Shown here piece after piece: positions 53,410 through 61,440 of a stretch of DNA of 64,000 bases. Source of the stretch: Aurantiacibacter rhizosphaerae (lineage in GTDB: Bacteria; Pseudomonadota; Alphaproteobacteria; Sphingomonadales; Sphingomonadaceae); NCBI RefSeq assembly GCF_009807005.1, contig NZ_WUBR01000001.1:744001-808000 (forward strand), in the 5' to 3' direction. The stretch's first letter is position 1, and each line of letters opens with the position of its first letter. The notes beneath the pieces were generated by a model. It was not told the origin of the DNA and did not search any database. It saw only the letters and a program-made list of their open reading frames with translations. Made by a program: the position numbers and the translations under genes.

Positions 53410-54431
53410 GCGCGACCCTCTGCCAACATTTTTAAAGCAGCCGAACGGACGACCGGGTCCTCGCTCCGGGTAGCTTCTCGAAGGACGGAAACGCCGCGCG
53501 TTCCTATTCGCAGCAAGGCTTCGCTGGCGCGGTAGCGCACCCAATAGTGCGGATCATTGAGTAGTGTGGACAGCCGATCCGCTGCCGCAACAAGACGCGT
53601 TTTGCCCACCGCTTCGGCTGCGGCGGCGCGCACTATCCAGTTATCGCTAGCCATCCCCTCCATGATTGCCTCCGCCCCCGCGGGGTGACCGGTGCGGCCC
53701 AAAGCCCTGAATATCCGGGGTTGCAGTTCTGGTTCATTGCCTGAACCGCGTGCCATGTAGGCAAGCAACGGTGCATATTCGCCGCCGCGCTGCGAAAGGG
53801 CATCCATCGCCGCAACCTTGACGCGGTGTGACAGGTCCTCTTCGAACAGCAAGCCAGCGACGGCATCCGAATTGGTCTCGGCAAGATCGACCATTAGCGA
53901 AACCAGCAGCAGGGAATTTTCCTCCGCACTTTCATTTAGCTTGTTCACGATATCGATCGGTGCAGGTGCGTTTGCGTGCTGGGCCAAAGCCAGGGCTGCA
54001 CCCAGCCTGACATCCGGATTGCGGTCGCCCAGTGCATTGATCACATAGTCATGCGAACCCTCGAACATCGAAAGGGCTTCAACCGCATTAAGGCGTGACT
54101 GGGCTTTGCGCGAACGCAGCCGACCAATCAGCAGATCGGTTACGCCCAGCGCTGTTGCGCGCGCGAGCAAGGCTTCGCGTTCACTGCCCCTCGTCATCTC
54201 CGCGATCTCCACCGTCAGGTCGGCAGCCGCCTGCAGTTCGCCCTTCCTGAGCGGCTCCAGTTCGGCGGGGTCGCCGTCAAGCAGAAGCGGCAAAAGTCGC
54301 TGTCGCACCGCGCTGGTGCGGTCGAATAACCGCGCAGATAGCACCCGCGCCAGCAACAAGACCAACAGCGCGAGCATGGCCAGCACGCACAGCGCGAGGG
54401 AAACCTCCCAAAGAGCACGCAGCGTGGTCAC
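53406..54431 (-). CDS. HEAT-repeat protein with an N-terminal membrane anchor
   Basis: The 341-residue protein begins with a membrane helix (ALCVLAMLALLVLLLARVL) and then consists of HEAT repeats: RLNAVEALSMFEGSHDYVINAL, VRLGAALALAQH, WIVRAAAAEAVGKTRLV, WVRYRASEALLRIG, DPVVRSAALKMLAEG. HEAT arrays usually bind partner proteins, here probably the synthase or the exporter. It overlaps the genes on both sides by 4 bases. Confidence 0.85.
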   Translation of the reverse strand: MTTLRALWEVSLALCVLAMLALLVLLLARVLSARLFDRTSAVRQRLLPLLLDGDPAELEPLRKGELQAAADLTVEIAEMTRGSEREALLARATALGVTDLLIGRLRSRKAQSRLNAVEALSMFEGSHDYVINALGDRNPDVRLGAALALAQHANAPAPIDIVNKLNESAEENSLLLVSLMVDLAETNSDAVAGLLFEEDLSHRVKVAAMDALSQRGGEYAPLLAYMARGSGNEPELQPRIFRALGRTGHPAGAEAIMEGMASDNWIVRAAAAEAVGKTRLVAAADRLSTLLNDPHYWVRYRASEALLRIGTRGVSVLREATRSEDPVVRSAALKMLAEGRA

Positions 54432-55438
54432 AGCGAAATTTTGACCCCGATACGTCCCTCGGTCCGGTCAAATCCATTCTCTCGCCACTCTTGCGCAACA
54501 CTTCCGGTGAGCGAGATATTCTGCGTAAGCAGCAATTCTCCACCTGCAAAGATGCTGGTGGTATCGCGGACTACCCCGAGATCAGTGTCTGGCCCGGTCG
54601 TTGCACCGATGAACAATCGGGTACTTTCGGTTGGTATATAGTCTGCACGCAAGGCCCCCCCGATCTGCGCATCTGCGCCATCAGCCGCGACAACGCGACC
54701 ATGCAGGGACGCAGCGAAGCGACCGCCGCCGAAATACTGTGTAATGCCCGGTCTCGCGGTCCAGACGTCTTGCACGGAGTAGCTTTGCCAACTGCTATCG
54801 AAACTGGCGACGGTGCCGGAAGCGACCCTGAAATCAAGGCCTGCCGATATGCCAGTGGCCGGGCGGAAATCCGCATTCGGCGTGATCGATGCTCCAGCCC
54901 TCAGCCACAGGTTCTCCGTCGCCCTGTGGGTACCAAGTATGCCAAGCTCCACATTTTCAGTTCCGAAGCGCCGATACCAGGTTCCGCTAAGGTCGAGGGT
55001 TGTGTGGGCGCCGACCGGAATGGACGCGAGCATCCCAAGCTCCTGCCAGTCATCCTGCCCACCGCCGGTATTGCTCAAGGCCCCTTCGACGAGAAGGAAA
55101 CCGCGCCGCGCCGCTTGCTCGGTCTCTCGGCGCGCCGCGACAAGACCTAGGCCTTGCGCTGCGTCGGCGTATTCCGGAGCCTGTCGGAGAACTTTCTGGA
55201 AAGCGGATTCCGCTTCTTCGATTTTCCCTAACGCCAGCAGTGCATAGCCGTACTGGACGAGCGCATCTACATCGTAGGGATTCTCCGCAAGCCAGTTCTC
55301 GAGAAGCGATGCCGCGAGCGCCGGATCGTCCGCTTGGCGCGCAGTAATAGCGCGGTCGTAAAGGGTGTCTTGAGCAAATGCCGAAGCGTTCGCTAGCGAA
55401 GCGAGAAGCATTCCTGCCAGGAGCGTGCGCAAAGTCAC
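54428..55438 (-). CDS. TPR and YaiO-type outer-membrane protein
   Basis: The 336-residue protein begins with a signal peptide (MTLRTLLAGMLLASLANASA, cut near FAQ), then TPR helices (LLENWLAENPYDVDALVQYGYALLALGKIEEAESAF and VLRQAPEYADAAQGLG), then a strand-rich domain of alternating residues ending in a terminal strand (GRIGVKISL), as in YaiO/PgaA-like export proteins. It probably carries the synthase product across the outer membrane. It overlaps the HEAT gene and the response regulator by 4 bases. Confidence 0.82.
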   Translation of the reverse strand: MTLRTLLAGMLLASLANASAFAQDTLYDRAITARQADDPALAASLLENWLAENPYDVDALVQYGYALLALGKIEEAESAFQKVLRQAPEYADAAQGLGLVAARRETEQAARRGFLLVEGALSNTGGGQDDWQELGMLASIPVGAHTTLDLSGTWYRRFGTENVELGILGTHRATENLWLRAGASITPNADFRPATGISAGLDFRVASGTVASFDSSWQSYSVQDVWTARPGITQYFGGGRFAASLHGRVVAADGADAQIGGALRADYIPTESTRLFIGATTGPDTDLGVVRDTTSIFAGGELLLTQNISLTGSVAQEWRENGFDRTEGRIGVKISL

Positions 55439-55803
55439 TTGTCCTTTAGCAAGCGCGCGAGACGCGCGAGCAATTCCTCGGGCATGAAAGGCTTCACGAG
55501 ATAGTCATTGACACCAATTTCCAGAGCCTCGAGAATGTCCTTTTCCCCCCGCCGGGCGGTCAGCATGATTACCGGCGTATTTGCATGTCGGGGTGAACTA
55601 CGCATTCGTCTTAGCACCTCGAACCCATCGTGCACTGGCATCATGGCATCAAGAACCACCGCGTCGGGCGACGAATCCTCAAGACGGGCAAGCGCTTCGC
55701 GACCGTCGGCAGCGGTGACCGGGTGATAATCGCGCTGGGCCAGGCGGAATTCCAGAAGCTCCCTCATCAGGGGTTCGTCGTCGGCGATTAGTATCGTGTT
55801 CAT
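55435..55803 (-). CDS. Single-domain response regulator
   Basis: The 122-residue receiver has DDEPLM at residues 8-13, Asp52 (VVLDAMMPVHDG), Thr82 (MLTARRGEKDI) and Lys104 (YLVKPFMPEE). It is the first clear gene of the minus-strand polysaccharide module and is a likely partner of the HPt and kinase. ATG at 55803 is preferred to the upstream in-frame start. Confidence 0.92.
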   Translation of the reverse strand: MNTILIADDEPLMRELLEFRLAQRDYHPVTAADGREALARLEDSSPDAVVLDAMMPVHDGFEVLRRMRSSPRHANTPVIMLTARRGEKDILEALEIGVNDYLVKPFMPEELLARLARLLKDK

Positions 55804-55850
55804 GGCAGCCCAGATAGAAAAATCCATTGGAAGTGATACTGCTTATATGG

Positions 55851-55919
55851 TTAGTTTTCTCTTAAAGCGTCGAGCTGGTAGAGAGTTACGATGGCTTTAT
55901 TTTTTGCGCGGTGATCCAT
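55851..55919 (-). CDS. Candidate 22-residue peptide with a strong ribosome site
   Basis: ATG at 55919 follows AGGAGAGAGG and encodes MDHRAKNKAIVTLYQLDALR plus two residues, then TAA. It ends 47 bases before the response regulator start, on the same strand. It could be a leader peptide, a microprotein or part of a longer 75-residue frame that starts at 56078. Without expression data the call rests on the ribosome site. Confidence 0.35.
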   Translation of the reverse strand: MDHRAKNKAIVTLYQLDALREN

Positions 55920-56376
55920 GACAACCTCTCTCCTTTGTTCGAAATCGCGCAATTTTTCGAACGGCGGCTTTGCACCACCTGCCTCCCAAAAAGCGGAAAG
56001 TCTGCAAACGGAACACACTCGCCTTGACAAGTTAATGCCGCGATCTGTCCGGCCACTGGAAACATCCATGCGATCCAAATTTTGCTGGTCACACCAATCG
56101 AGAACACGGTCCGTTATCTCGGCGTTGATGTCGAAGACGCATTTCCTTTGGCAGAGCGCACCGAAATCTGACCATTGGGCAGTCGGCCACCGACGGCCGA
56201 TCGCTTTGGAGATTTGCCTCGCTTGAAGGGAGGTCTGAAATTGGGCTGGAAAGCGGACACCTCGTTGAATTTGTGTTGAAATGCACCCCTGCCACTGTTT
56301 AGGTGGCTCAAGCTAACAGCGCTTAGCGTCCGCGCTCTCCTATCGACGTTCTTCTAGGCTGATATGACAATCCGTG
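55920..56376. other. Gene-poor stretch upstream of the PilZ gene
   Basis: About 455 bases between divergent genes. It should contain the promoters of the minus-strand polysaccharide module and of the PilZ gene. No gene or strong hairpin is recognised. Confidence 0.45.
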
Positions 56377-56886
56377 ATGAATGATGACCCCTTCTTGGTT
56401 TCAAAAAACGGAGAAGTGTGGGCATGTTGGTTGGACGGAAAGCCAGCAGTGAATCTCGGCAGTGAACAAAATTTCTGGATGGTCGCCGAGAAGTTATTCA
56501 ATGAGCTTCATCCTGTTATTCAGCCCGCCCAAAATCCCGGGAAGGGAGCAGGACGAACGAATGAACCCTTAAATGGGTCACCTGCTCAGCAGGCAGTTCA
56601 GATAGATCGAGATGAGCCGAGATACGATGTTTCGGTGATTGGCCGATTGTATGGATCGAGCGGCAGCCGCGAGGTCACGATTTTCGATCTTTCAACGCGT
56701 GGTTGTAGGGTGCAAGACCTTACATCAACAAGGCCAGGGTCTCTCGTGACGGTCAAAATAGGAACGGTAGGACCCATTGGCGGAGTAATCAGGTGGCGGC
56801 GCGACAACTTCATCGGCATAATGTTCGAGAACCCACTCTACCCGGCTGTTCTCGATAATATCCGCCAAGAGCAAAGCCTACGCTAG
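56377..56886 (+). CDS. PilZ-domain protein
   Basis: The 169-residue protein has a non-conserved N-terminal half and a PilZ domain from about residue 82: RDEPR (the RxxxR loop), then IFDLSTRGCRV (the D-x-S-x-x-G motif) and GVIRWRRDNFIGIMFE. Both cyclic-di-GMP motifs are present, so it should bind that messenger. Its place beside a polysaccharide-synthase module fits control of polymer production, which is inferred. Confidence 0.85.
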   Translation: MNDDPFLVSKNGEVWACWLDGKPAVNLGSEQNFWMVAEKLFNELHPVIQPAQNPGKGAGRTNEPLNGSPAQQAVQIDRDEPRYDVSVIGRLYGSSGSREVTIFDLSTRGCRVQDLTSTRPGSLVTVKIGTVGPIGGVIRWRRDNFIGIMFENPLYPAVLDNIRQEQSLR

Positions 56887-57288
56887 TTCGCCTGACGACA
56901 CGCGAGTTCCAGCTCAAGTTCTTGAGGACTGTCTCCTGCAGGATTGGGCAATTCTGCAGGAGAAAATTCGAGACTCTTAGATGGCCAAACTTTCCAATCT
57001 CCTTAATGCCGGCCTTCGGGTCGTTAGCAAAAATTCCGCTTTGGGCATTGTGACAGCAAAAGCTGCCAATCCACTTTTGGCGAAATTGGCTAACGAATTG
57101 AATGTCTGAAATTAGGGTGGTTTTGCGACTGTCGGTTTTAGGGTGAAACATTCGCCAAGCGGATGATTTCATCTATCGGCTATGAAATCCGCCAATTCAG
57201 GGAAGCCGCTTTCCCGAAGTCGATACCTGCTTCGCTCAGTGGCAAAAAAGCCCAACGCAAAAAATTCAAAGCCGGTAGTTTTTTGGGC
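56887..57288. other. Gene-poor stretch between PilZ and the serine recombinase
   Basis: About 400 bases. No gene is supported on either strand; the frames here are antisense or fragmentary. It lies downstream of the recombinase gene (minus strand). Confidence 0.45.
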
Positions 57289-58899
57289 TCAGGTAAAGGG
57301 CATGCCGTCGATGCGCTGCATCGACCACTGTGTGCTCCGGTGAACCTCGTCATACGACACGTCGATCAAACGTTCTCCGGCGACCTCCATTTCGACTCCG
57401 AGCGGATCGGGTCCGAAGAAGGTGAGCCGGTCGATGAGTGCATGGGTCGCCGCCATGACCTTGGAGCGCGCTACGAACCGTATTGTCTCATCCTCATGAT
57501 CCAAGGAAGAGCGAAGCTCGCTCACCCGCTTCTGTTGTTCTTCCGCGCTTGGCAGATGCACGAGAGCGAGCAGGCGATCACGTGCATCATCCAATTCTTC
57601 GCCAGCGGCATCGGAAAGGCTCGCGAGCTCGGTCCAGAGGTTCTGCGCTTCGTTCCTGTTCGTTTCGACCGCTAGCCGTAGAGCCGCATCCGCCTTCGCC
57701 TTCGCGACGCCCCACACCCGTTCGAGTCGAGCCACTTCGATTTCGAGAGCGCGGACATCGGACTGTGTTGCGGAGCGGTCATAGCGAAGCGCCTCGTGGA
57801 TTATCGGATCGAGAATGCCCTCTTCCCATACGGCGTAGTTGAAGTGGACGCCGTTGGTGCAACCCTTTCCACGCTGGTATCCATCGCAGACGAGGTAATC
57901 CTCATTCACCCATGTACCGTCAGCCCGCTGCTTGCGTCCCTTGCTGCGAAAGGTCATCATCGACCCACAGATCCCGCACCGGGCGAGACCAGAAAACAGA
58001 TTCACTAAACGCCGACCGCGCCCCGTGTATTTGCGAGAGCGCTCGGCCATGGCCGCCATGGCCCGTCGATGGAGGTCCGCGTCTACGACGCTCGGGTAGT
58101 AATCCAATATCACCTCGCCCGTGGCCTGCCGCTTCGATCCGCGCGCCTTGCGGGCAGTATGGAGCTCGCCGACGACTGCAGGATTCCGCAGGATCTTCTG
58201 CACATAGCTCGCATGCCAGGCATCGGCCCTCCCGAATGGTGGTACACCGTCGAGGTTGAGGTTCTTCGCGATATGATTTTTCCCAAAGCCCGCGACCGTC
58301 TCCTCGAAGATACGGCGGATGATCGCGGCGCGATCTGGCAATGGAATGAAGACGGGCGGAGCACCAACGACCTCGAGCCAAGCGGGTGCTCGCCGCGTCA
58401 TCACGAACTTCTCGCCCGCGTTCAATCTGCGGCGTTTCGCTGCCCAGGCCGCAGCGAGCCGTTGACTCTTTTTCTCGCTCTCCTCGTGACTCAACTGGGC
58501 CTTCACCACGACCTCGATGATGGAAGCCATGTCGAACGCGCCTTTGCTGTAGCGCCGCGCACCGTCGACGGTCGCGACCACGACCCCGGCTTCGGTGAGG
58601 TTCATCATCCAAATGAAGACCCGGCCAGGCTCCTGGCGCGAGAGGCGGTCCAGCTTTTCGCAAAGCAGGACCACTCCATCTGGGTAGCGCCCGGCTTCCA
58701 CATCCCTCACGAAGGCTCCAAGGGATCCGGTAGATGCGTGCTCTCCCTTGAACGCGCTGATCCCGTCGTCCAACAGCTCCTCCAAGACTGTCCAGCCATG
58801 ATCCGCAGCGTGCCGTCGACAATCCTCTCGCTGACGTTCCAGACTCGAGCCCTTGCTCTGTTCCGAGCTCGACCAGCGGATATATATTACGCAGTCCAT
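57289..58899 (-). CDS. Large serine recombinase (integrase-type)
   Basis: The 536-residue protein has an N-terminal resolvase domain with the catalytic Ser in VIYIRWSSSEQSKGSSLERQ (about residues 10-12) and EKLDRLSRQ, a recombinase domain near 180-270, a zinc ribbon (ARCGICGSMM with a later C-x6-C) and a C-terminal coiled coil (RALEIEVARLERVW). Large serine integrases insert elements at attP/attB sites without needing long homology. The ATG has GGAG five bases upstream. It lies 47 bases from the end of a truncated comM, on the same strand. Confidence 0.9.
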   Translation of the reverse strand: MDCVIYIRWSSSEQSKGSSLERQREDCRRHAADHGWTVLEELLDDGISAFKGEHASTGSLGAFVRDVEAGRYPDGVVLLCEKLDRLSRQEPGRVFIWMMNLTEAGVVVATVDGARRYSKGAFDMASIIEVVVKAQLSHEESEKKSQRLAAAWAAKRRRLNAGEKFVMTRRAPAWLEVVGAPPVFIPLPDRAAIIRRIFEETVAGFGKNHIAKNLNLDGVPPFGRADAWHASYVQKILRNPAVVGELHTARKARGSKRQATGEVILDYYPSVVDADLHRRAMAAMAERSRKYTGRGRRLVNLFSGLARCGICGSMMTFRSKGRKQRADGTWVNEDYLVCDGYQRGKGCTNGVHFNYAVWEEGILDPIIHEALRYDRSATQSDVRALEIEVARLERVWGVAKAKADAALRLAVETNRNEAQNLWTELASLSDAAGEELDDARDRLLALVHLPSAEEQQKRVSELRSSLDHEDETIRFVARSKVMAATHALIDRLTFFGPDPLGVEMEVAGERLIDVSYDEVHRSTQWSMQRIDGMPFT

Positions 58900-58945
58900 C
58901 GTTCTCCGGACTTATCGAAAATGTCGATCGAGGTGTAGGGGTATC

Positions 58946-59590
58946 TTAATTGAAAAGGTTGTGACCGCCAGCGGCGGCAATCTCCAGCGCGCGCTTGGCG
59001 GTTTCCTGCCCCTTCACCCGCTTCAGGTCCGGCCCCTGGTTGCCTTCCTCGACTTCTCCGGGCTGAGGTTCCGGCAATTCCTGTTTGCCGGAAAGATGCG
59101 CCAGCAGGTCTACCAGATTGGGCGCGGCGCACACGCGCACACCGCTGGCCCAGCGCGCCTCCGGCCCCTGCGCGGCAGGGCAGATCAGGCCAAGATCGTT
59201 CTCGCTGGCGTGCAGCGCGGCCAGCAGCACGCCGGGAGATGCCGCCACGCGCCCGTCCAGCGCCAGCTCTCCGACGGCGAGCCATTCGCTCAATTCCTCA
59301 GGGTCTACCACGCCCATCGCGCCCAGCAGGGCCAGCGCAATCGGCAAGTCGTAATGGCTGCCCTCCTTGGGCAGATCGGCGGGTGAGAGGTTTACGGTGA
59401 TCCGCTTTGGCGGGAGCGAAAGGCCCATTGCCGCCAGCGCCGATTGCACCCGTTCCCGGCTTTCGGCCACGGCCTTGTCCGCCAGGCCAACCACGGTAAA
59501 GCGCGGCATTCCGGCGGCCAATTGGCACTGCACTTCCACTGTGCGCGCCTCCAGCCCGAGATACGCGACCGTCTGAACCAATGCTACCAA
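58946..59590 (-). pseudogene. comM: comM (YifB, Mg chelatase-like), N-terminal part, cut short
   Basis: About 214 residues: VALVQTVAYLGLEA, VVGLADKAVAESRERV, LPPKRITVNLSPADLPKEG and the linker DLKRVKGQETAKRALEIAAAGGHNL, then FN and a stop. In intact ComM the next residues form the AAA+ Walker A loop and most of the ATPase, all of which is missing here. The break lies 46 bases from the serine recombinase start, as expected of an integration site inside comM. The start is TTG at 59590; ComM family starts are just before VA-VQTVA. Confidence 0.85.
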
Positions 59591-59705
59591 TGTTAATCCC
59601 CGTTTTTCCGCGTGATAACGCGTAGTTGGGCCAAGTCGAGAGCATTCGTCATTAACTCCATCGCAACCCTTTGTGTTGGCAAAGCGGCAGCCTGGATCCG
59701 TCACA

Positions 59706-60452
59706 ATGCGGCAGATGAAGCCCGTGATGACCTTGCTTGCCGCGCTTGCCGCCGGCCTTGCCGCACCCGCCGCCGCGCAAACTGTAACAGTAGTGGAGGA
59801 ATGGGTGACGGTGGAGACGACCGCCTCGCGCTATGTCTCCCCGCTGCAGCAGCAGGCAGAGCAGTCCGCCATCGCAGCCTATGGTCCGTTCCGGGTGATC
59901 GACGATAGTACGGTTGCCCTGGTGGGCATCACCGATGCAGCATCGCCTGCGCAGTTTACTGCCATGCTGGAGGCATTTCCCGCCATCGACACGCTCGAAT
60001 TCGTGGAGGCACCCGGCACACATGACGATCGCGCCAATCTGGCGCTGGGCCGGATGATTCGCGAACGCGGCATCGCCACGCGCGCGCAGCGGGGCGGCTC
60101 TGTCCGATCGGGCGCGGTGGAATTGTTCATTGCCGGTACGCTGCGGGAGATTTCGCCGGATAGCCAGTTTGCCGTGCACGGATGGATGGACGATTGGGGA
60201 CGCGGCGCGGAAGATTATCCGCCCGATGCGCCCGAACACCGCCGTTATCTGGAATATTACGTTGAAATGGGCATGAACGAATCGCAAGCGCGCGAATTCT
60301 ATGCCATGACGAATTCGGTTCCTTTCGATGATGTCTTGTGGCTTACCGGAAGTGAGATGCGCAAATGGGTTGGGGCAGGCTCGCAGGATGCCGGGCAATC
60401 GGAAGCGGTTGCGGCGATGGCATATCTTGACTTCGAGCCGATCCTTCAGTAA
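59706..60452 (+). CDS. Periplasmic ClpP/crotonase-like protein (COG3904 type)
   Basis: The 248-residue protein begins with a signal peptide ([19 protein letters not shown]). The body has [29 protein letters not shown], then [11 protein letters not shown] (the likely catalytic Ser region) and FAVHGWMDD with [11 protein letters not shown], the outline of ClpP-like predicted periplasmic proteins. Substrate and activity are unknown. ATG at 59706 gives a normal signal peptide. It is followed by a terminator hairpin at 60470-60500. Confidence 0.68.
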   Translation: MRQMKPVMTLLAALAAGLAAPAAAQTVTVVEEWVTVETTASRYVSPLQQQAEQSAIAAYGPFRVIDDSTVALVGITDAASPAQFTAMLEAFPAIDTLEFVEAPGTHDDRANLALGRMIRERGIATRAQRGGSVRSGAVELFIAGTLREISPDSQFAVHGWMDDWGRGAEDYPPDAPEHRRYLEYYVEMGMNESQAREFYAMTNSVPFDDVLWLTGSEMRKWVGAGSQDAGQSEAVAAMAYLDFEPILQ

Positions 60453-60469
60453 CCGCGCGTTCCATGTGG

Positions 60470-60500
60470 GGCCGCCTCTCGATTGGCGGCCGTTTTTATT
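60470..60500 (+). terminator. Intrinsic terminator after the COG3904-type gene
   Basis: GGCCGCC (60470-60476), 8-base loop, GGCGGCC (60485-60491), then GTTTTTATT. It separates the gene before it from rpmH. Confidence 0.85.
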
Positions 60501-60520
60501 CTGATCTGAAGGTTTGTACC

Positions 60521-60655
60521 ATGAAGCGCACTTTTCAGCCGAGCAATCTCGTGCGTGCTCGTCGCCACGGTTTCTTCGCCCGCAAGGCTACTCCGGGTGG
60601 CCGCAAGATTCTGCGCAACCGCCGTCGTCGCGGTCGCAACAAGCTTTCTGCCTGA
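60521..60655 (+). CDS. rpmH: Ribosomal protein bL34
   Basis: The 44-residue protein starts [20 protein letters not shown] and ends with the basic [12 protein letters not shown] tail. It begins the conserved rpmH-rnpA-yidD-yidC block. A GAAGG site sits upstream of the ATG. Confidence 0.98.
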   Translation: MKRTFQPSNLVRARRHGFFARKATPGGRKILRNRRRRGRNKLSA

Positions 60656-60666
60656 TTCGCTTCGCG

Positions 60667-60687
60667 CTCGCCCCTTGCGGGCGAGCA
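60667..60687. other. GC-rich hairpin between rpmH and rnpA
   Basis: GCTCGCCC, CTTGC loop, GGGCGAGC. It lacks a T run, so it may slow RNA polymerase or stabilise the rpmH mRNA end rather than end transcription. Confidence 0.6.
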
Positions 60688-60743
60688 TCCTCGCTATGCG
60701 CGCAGCAAAGCTGCGCCCGTTGCGGGCGGCCATTTGGCCTTGC

Positions 60744-60766
60744 GGGCTCCTTGCGGAGCCCGTTTT
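60744..60766 (+). terminator. Hairpin with short T run between rpmH and rnpA
   Basis: GGGCTCC, TTGC loop, GGAGCCC, then GTTTT. It could attenuate read-through from rpmH into rnpA, giving more L34 than RNase P protein. Confidence 0.65.
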
Positions 60767-60792
60767 CGCGTCTGCTATCTTCACGAGGCTGG

Positions 60793-60812
60793 GTGTTATC
60801 CTTATATAACAC
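60793..60812. promoter_or_regulatory. 7-bp inverted repeat just before the rnpA start
   Basis: GTGTTAT, six bases, ATAACAC, ending 3 bases before the rnpA ATG. It could be an operator or hide the start region in RNA; no binding protein is known from the sequence. Confidence 0.4.
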
Positions 60813-60815
60813 ACC

Positions 60816-61196
60816 ATGACTATTTCAGTCCTCACCCGGCGCGCCGATTTCCTTGCGGCGAATCGCGGCCTGCGCAATGCTCGGCCCGGCTTTGTCCTAT
60901 TGACGCGGCCCAATGATGGGCAGGGCGTGCGATTTGGCATCACCGTGACCAAGAAGATTGGCAACGCCGTGGTGCGCAATCGCATGAAGCGGCGGTTTCG
61001 AGAATTGTTGCGCGGCGCATTGCCAGAGCATGGCCTGCCGGATCACGATCACGTGCTGATCGGCCGCGAAGGTGGGCGTGACCGGGATTTTGCGCAAATG
61101 GGCAAGGAACTTTCCATTGTTCTCAAGCAGGCAGCAGAGGGCAAGGGCGATCCGGCCCGCCGTCCACGCCGCGGCAGCAAGCCGCGTCCGCGATGA
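60816..61196 (+). CDS. rnpA: Ribonuclease P protein component
   Basis: The 126-residue protein has the family signature [25 protein letters not shown] in the basic RNR region, after a [11 protein letters not shown] start. It helps the RNase P RNA trim tRNA 5' ends. It overlaps yidD by 4 bases (ATGA). Confidence 0.96.
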   Translation: MTISVLTRRADFLAANRGLRNARPGFVLLTRPNDGQGVRFGITVTKKIGNAVVRNRMKRRFRELLRGALPEHGLPDHDHVLIGREGGRDRDFAQMGKELSIVLKQAAEGKGDPARRPRRGSKPRPR

Positions 61197-61420
61197 AAAG
61201 GCTGCTGATCCTGATTGCCCGCGGCTGGCAACTCGGCCCCAGCCGCATCCTGCCGCCCACCTGCCGGTTCCAGCCATCGTGCAGCGCCTATGCGATTCAG
61301 GCGCTGGAAAAACATGGTGTAATCAGGGGTGGATGGTTGGCCACCAAGCGTATATTGCGCTGCAATCCCTGGGGGGGACACGGGCATGATCCCGTGCCCG
61401 AAACACCGCATAACAATTAA
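61193..61420 (+). CDS. yidD: Membrane protein insertion efficiency factor
   Basis: The 75-residue protein has [20 protein letters not shown] (two Cys and the S-C-S-x-Y motif) and [13 protein letters not shown] near the end, both family hallmarks. It assists YidC. It lies between rnpA and yidC as in many bacteria. Confidence 0.96.
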   Translation: MKRLLILIARGWQLGPSRILPPTCRFQPSCSAYAIQALEKHGVIRGGWLATKRILRCNPWGGHGHDPVPETPHNN

Positions 61421-61440
61421 ACGCGACGGAACTTTCGATC

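Noticed and set aside
57163-57675. Plus-strand frame of 170 codons overlapping the serine recombinase.
   Set aside because: It is antisense to a clear recombinase gene and matches nothing.
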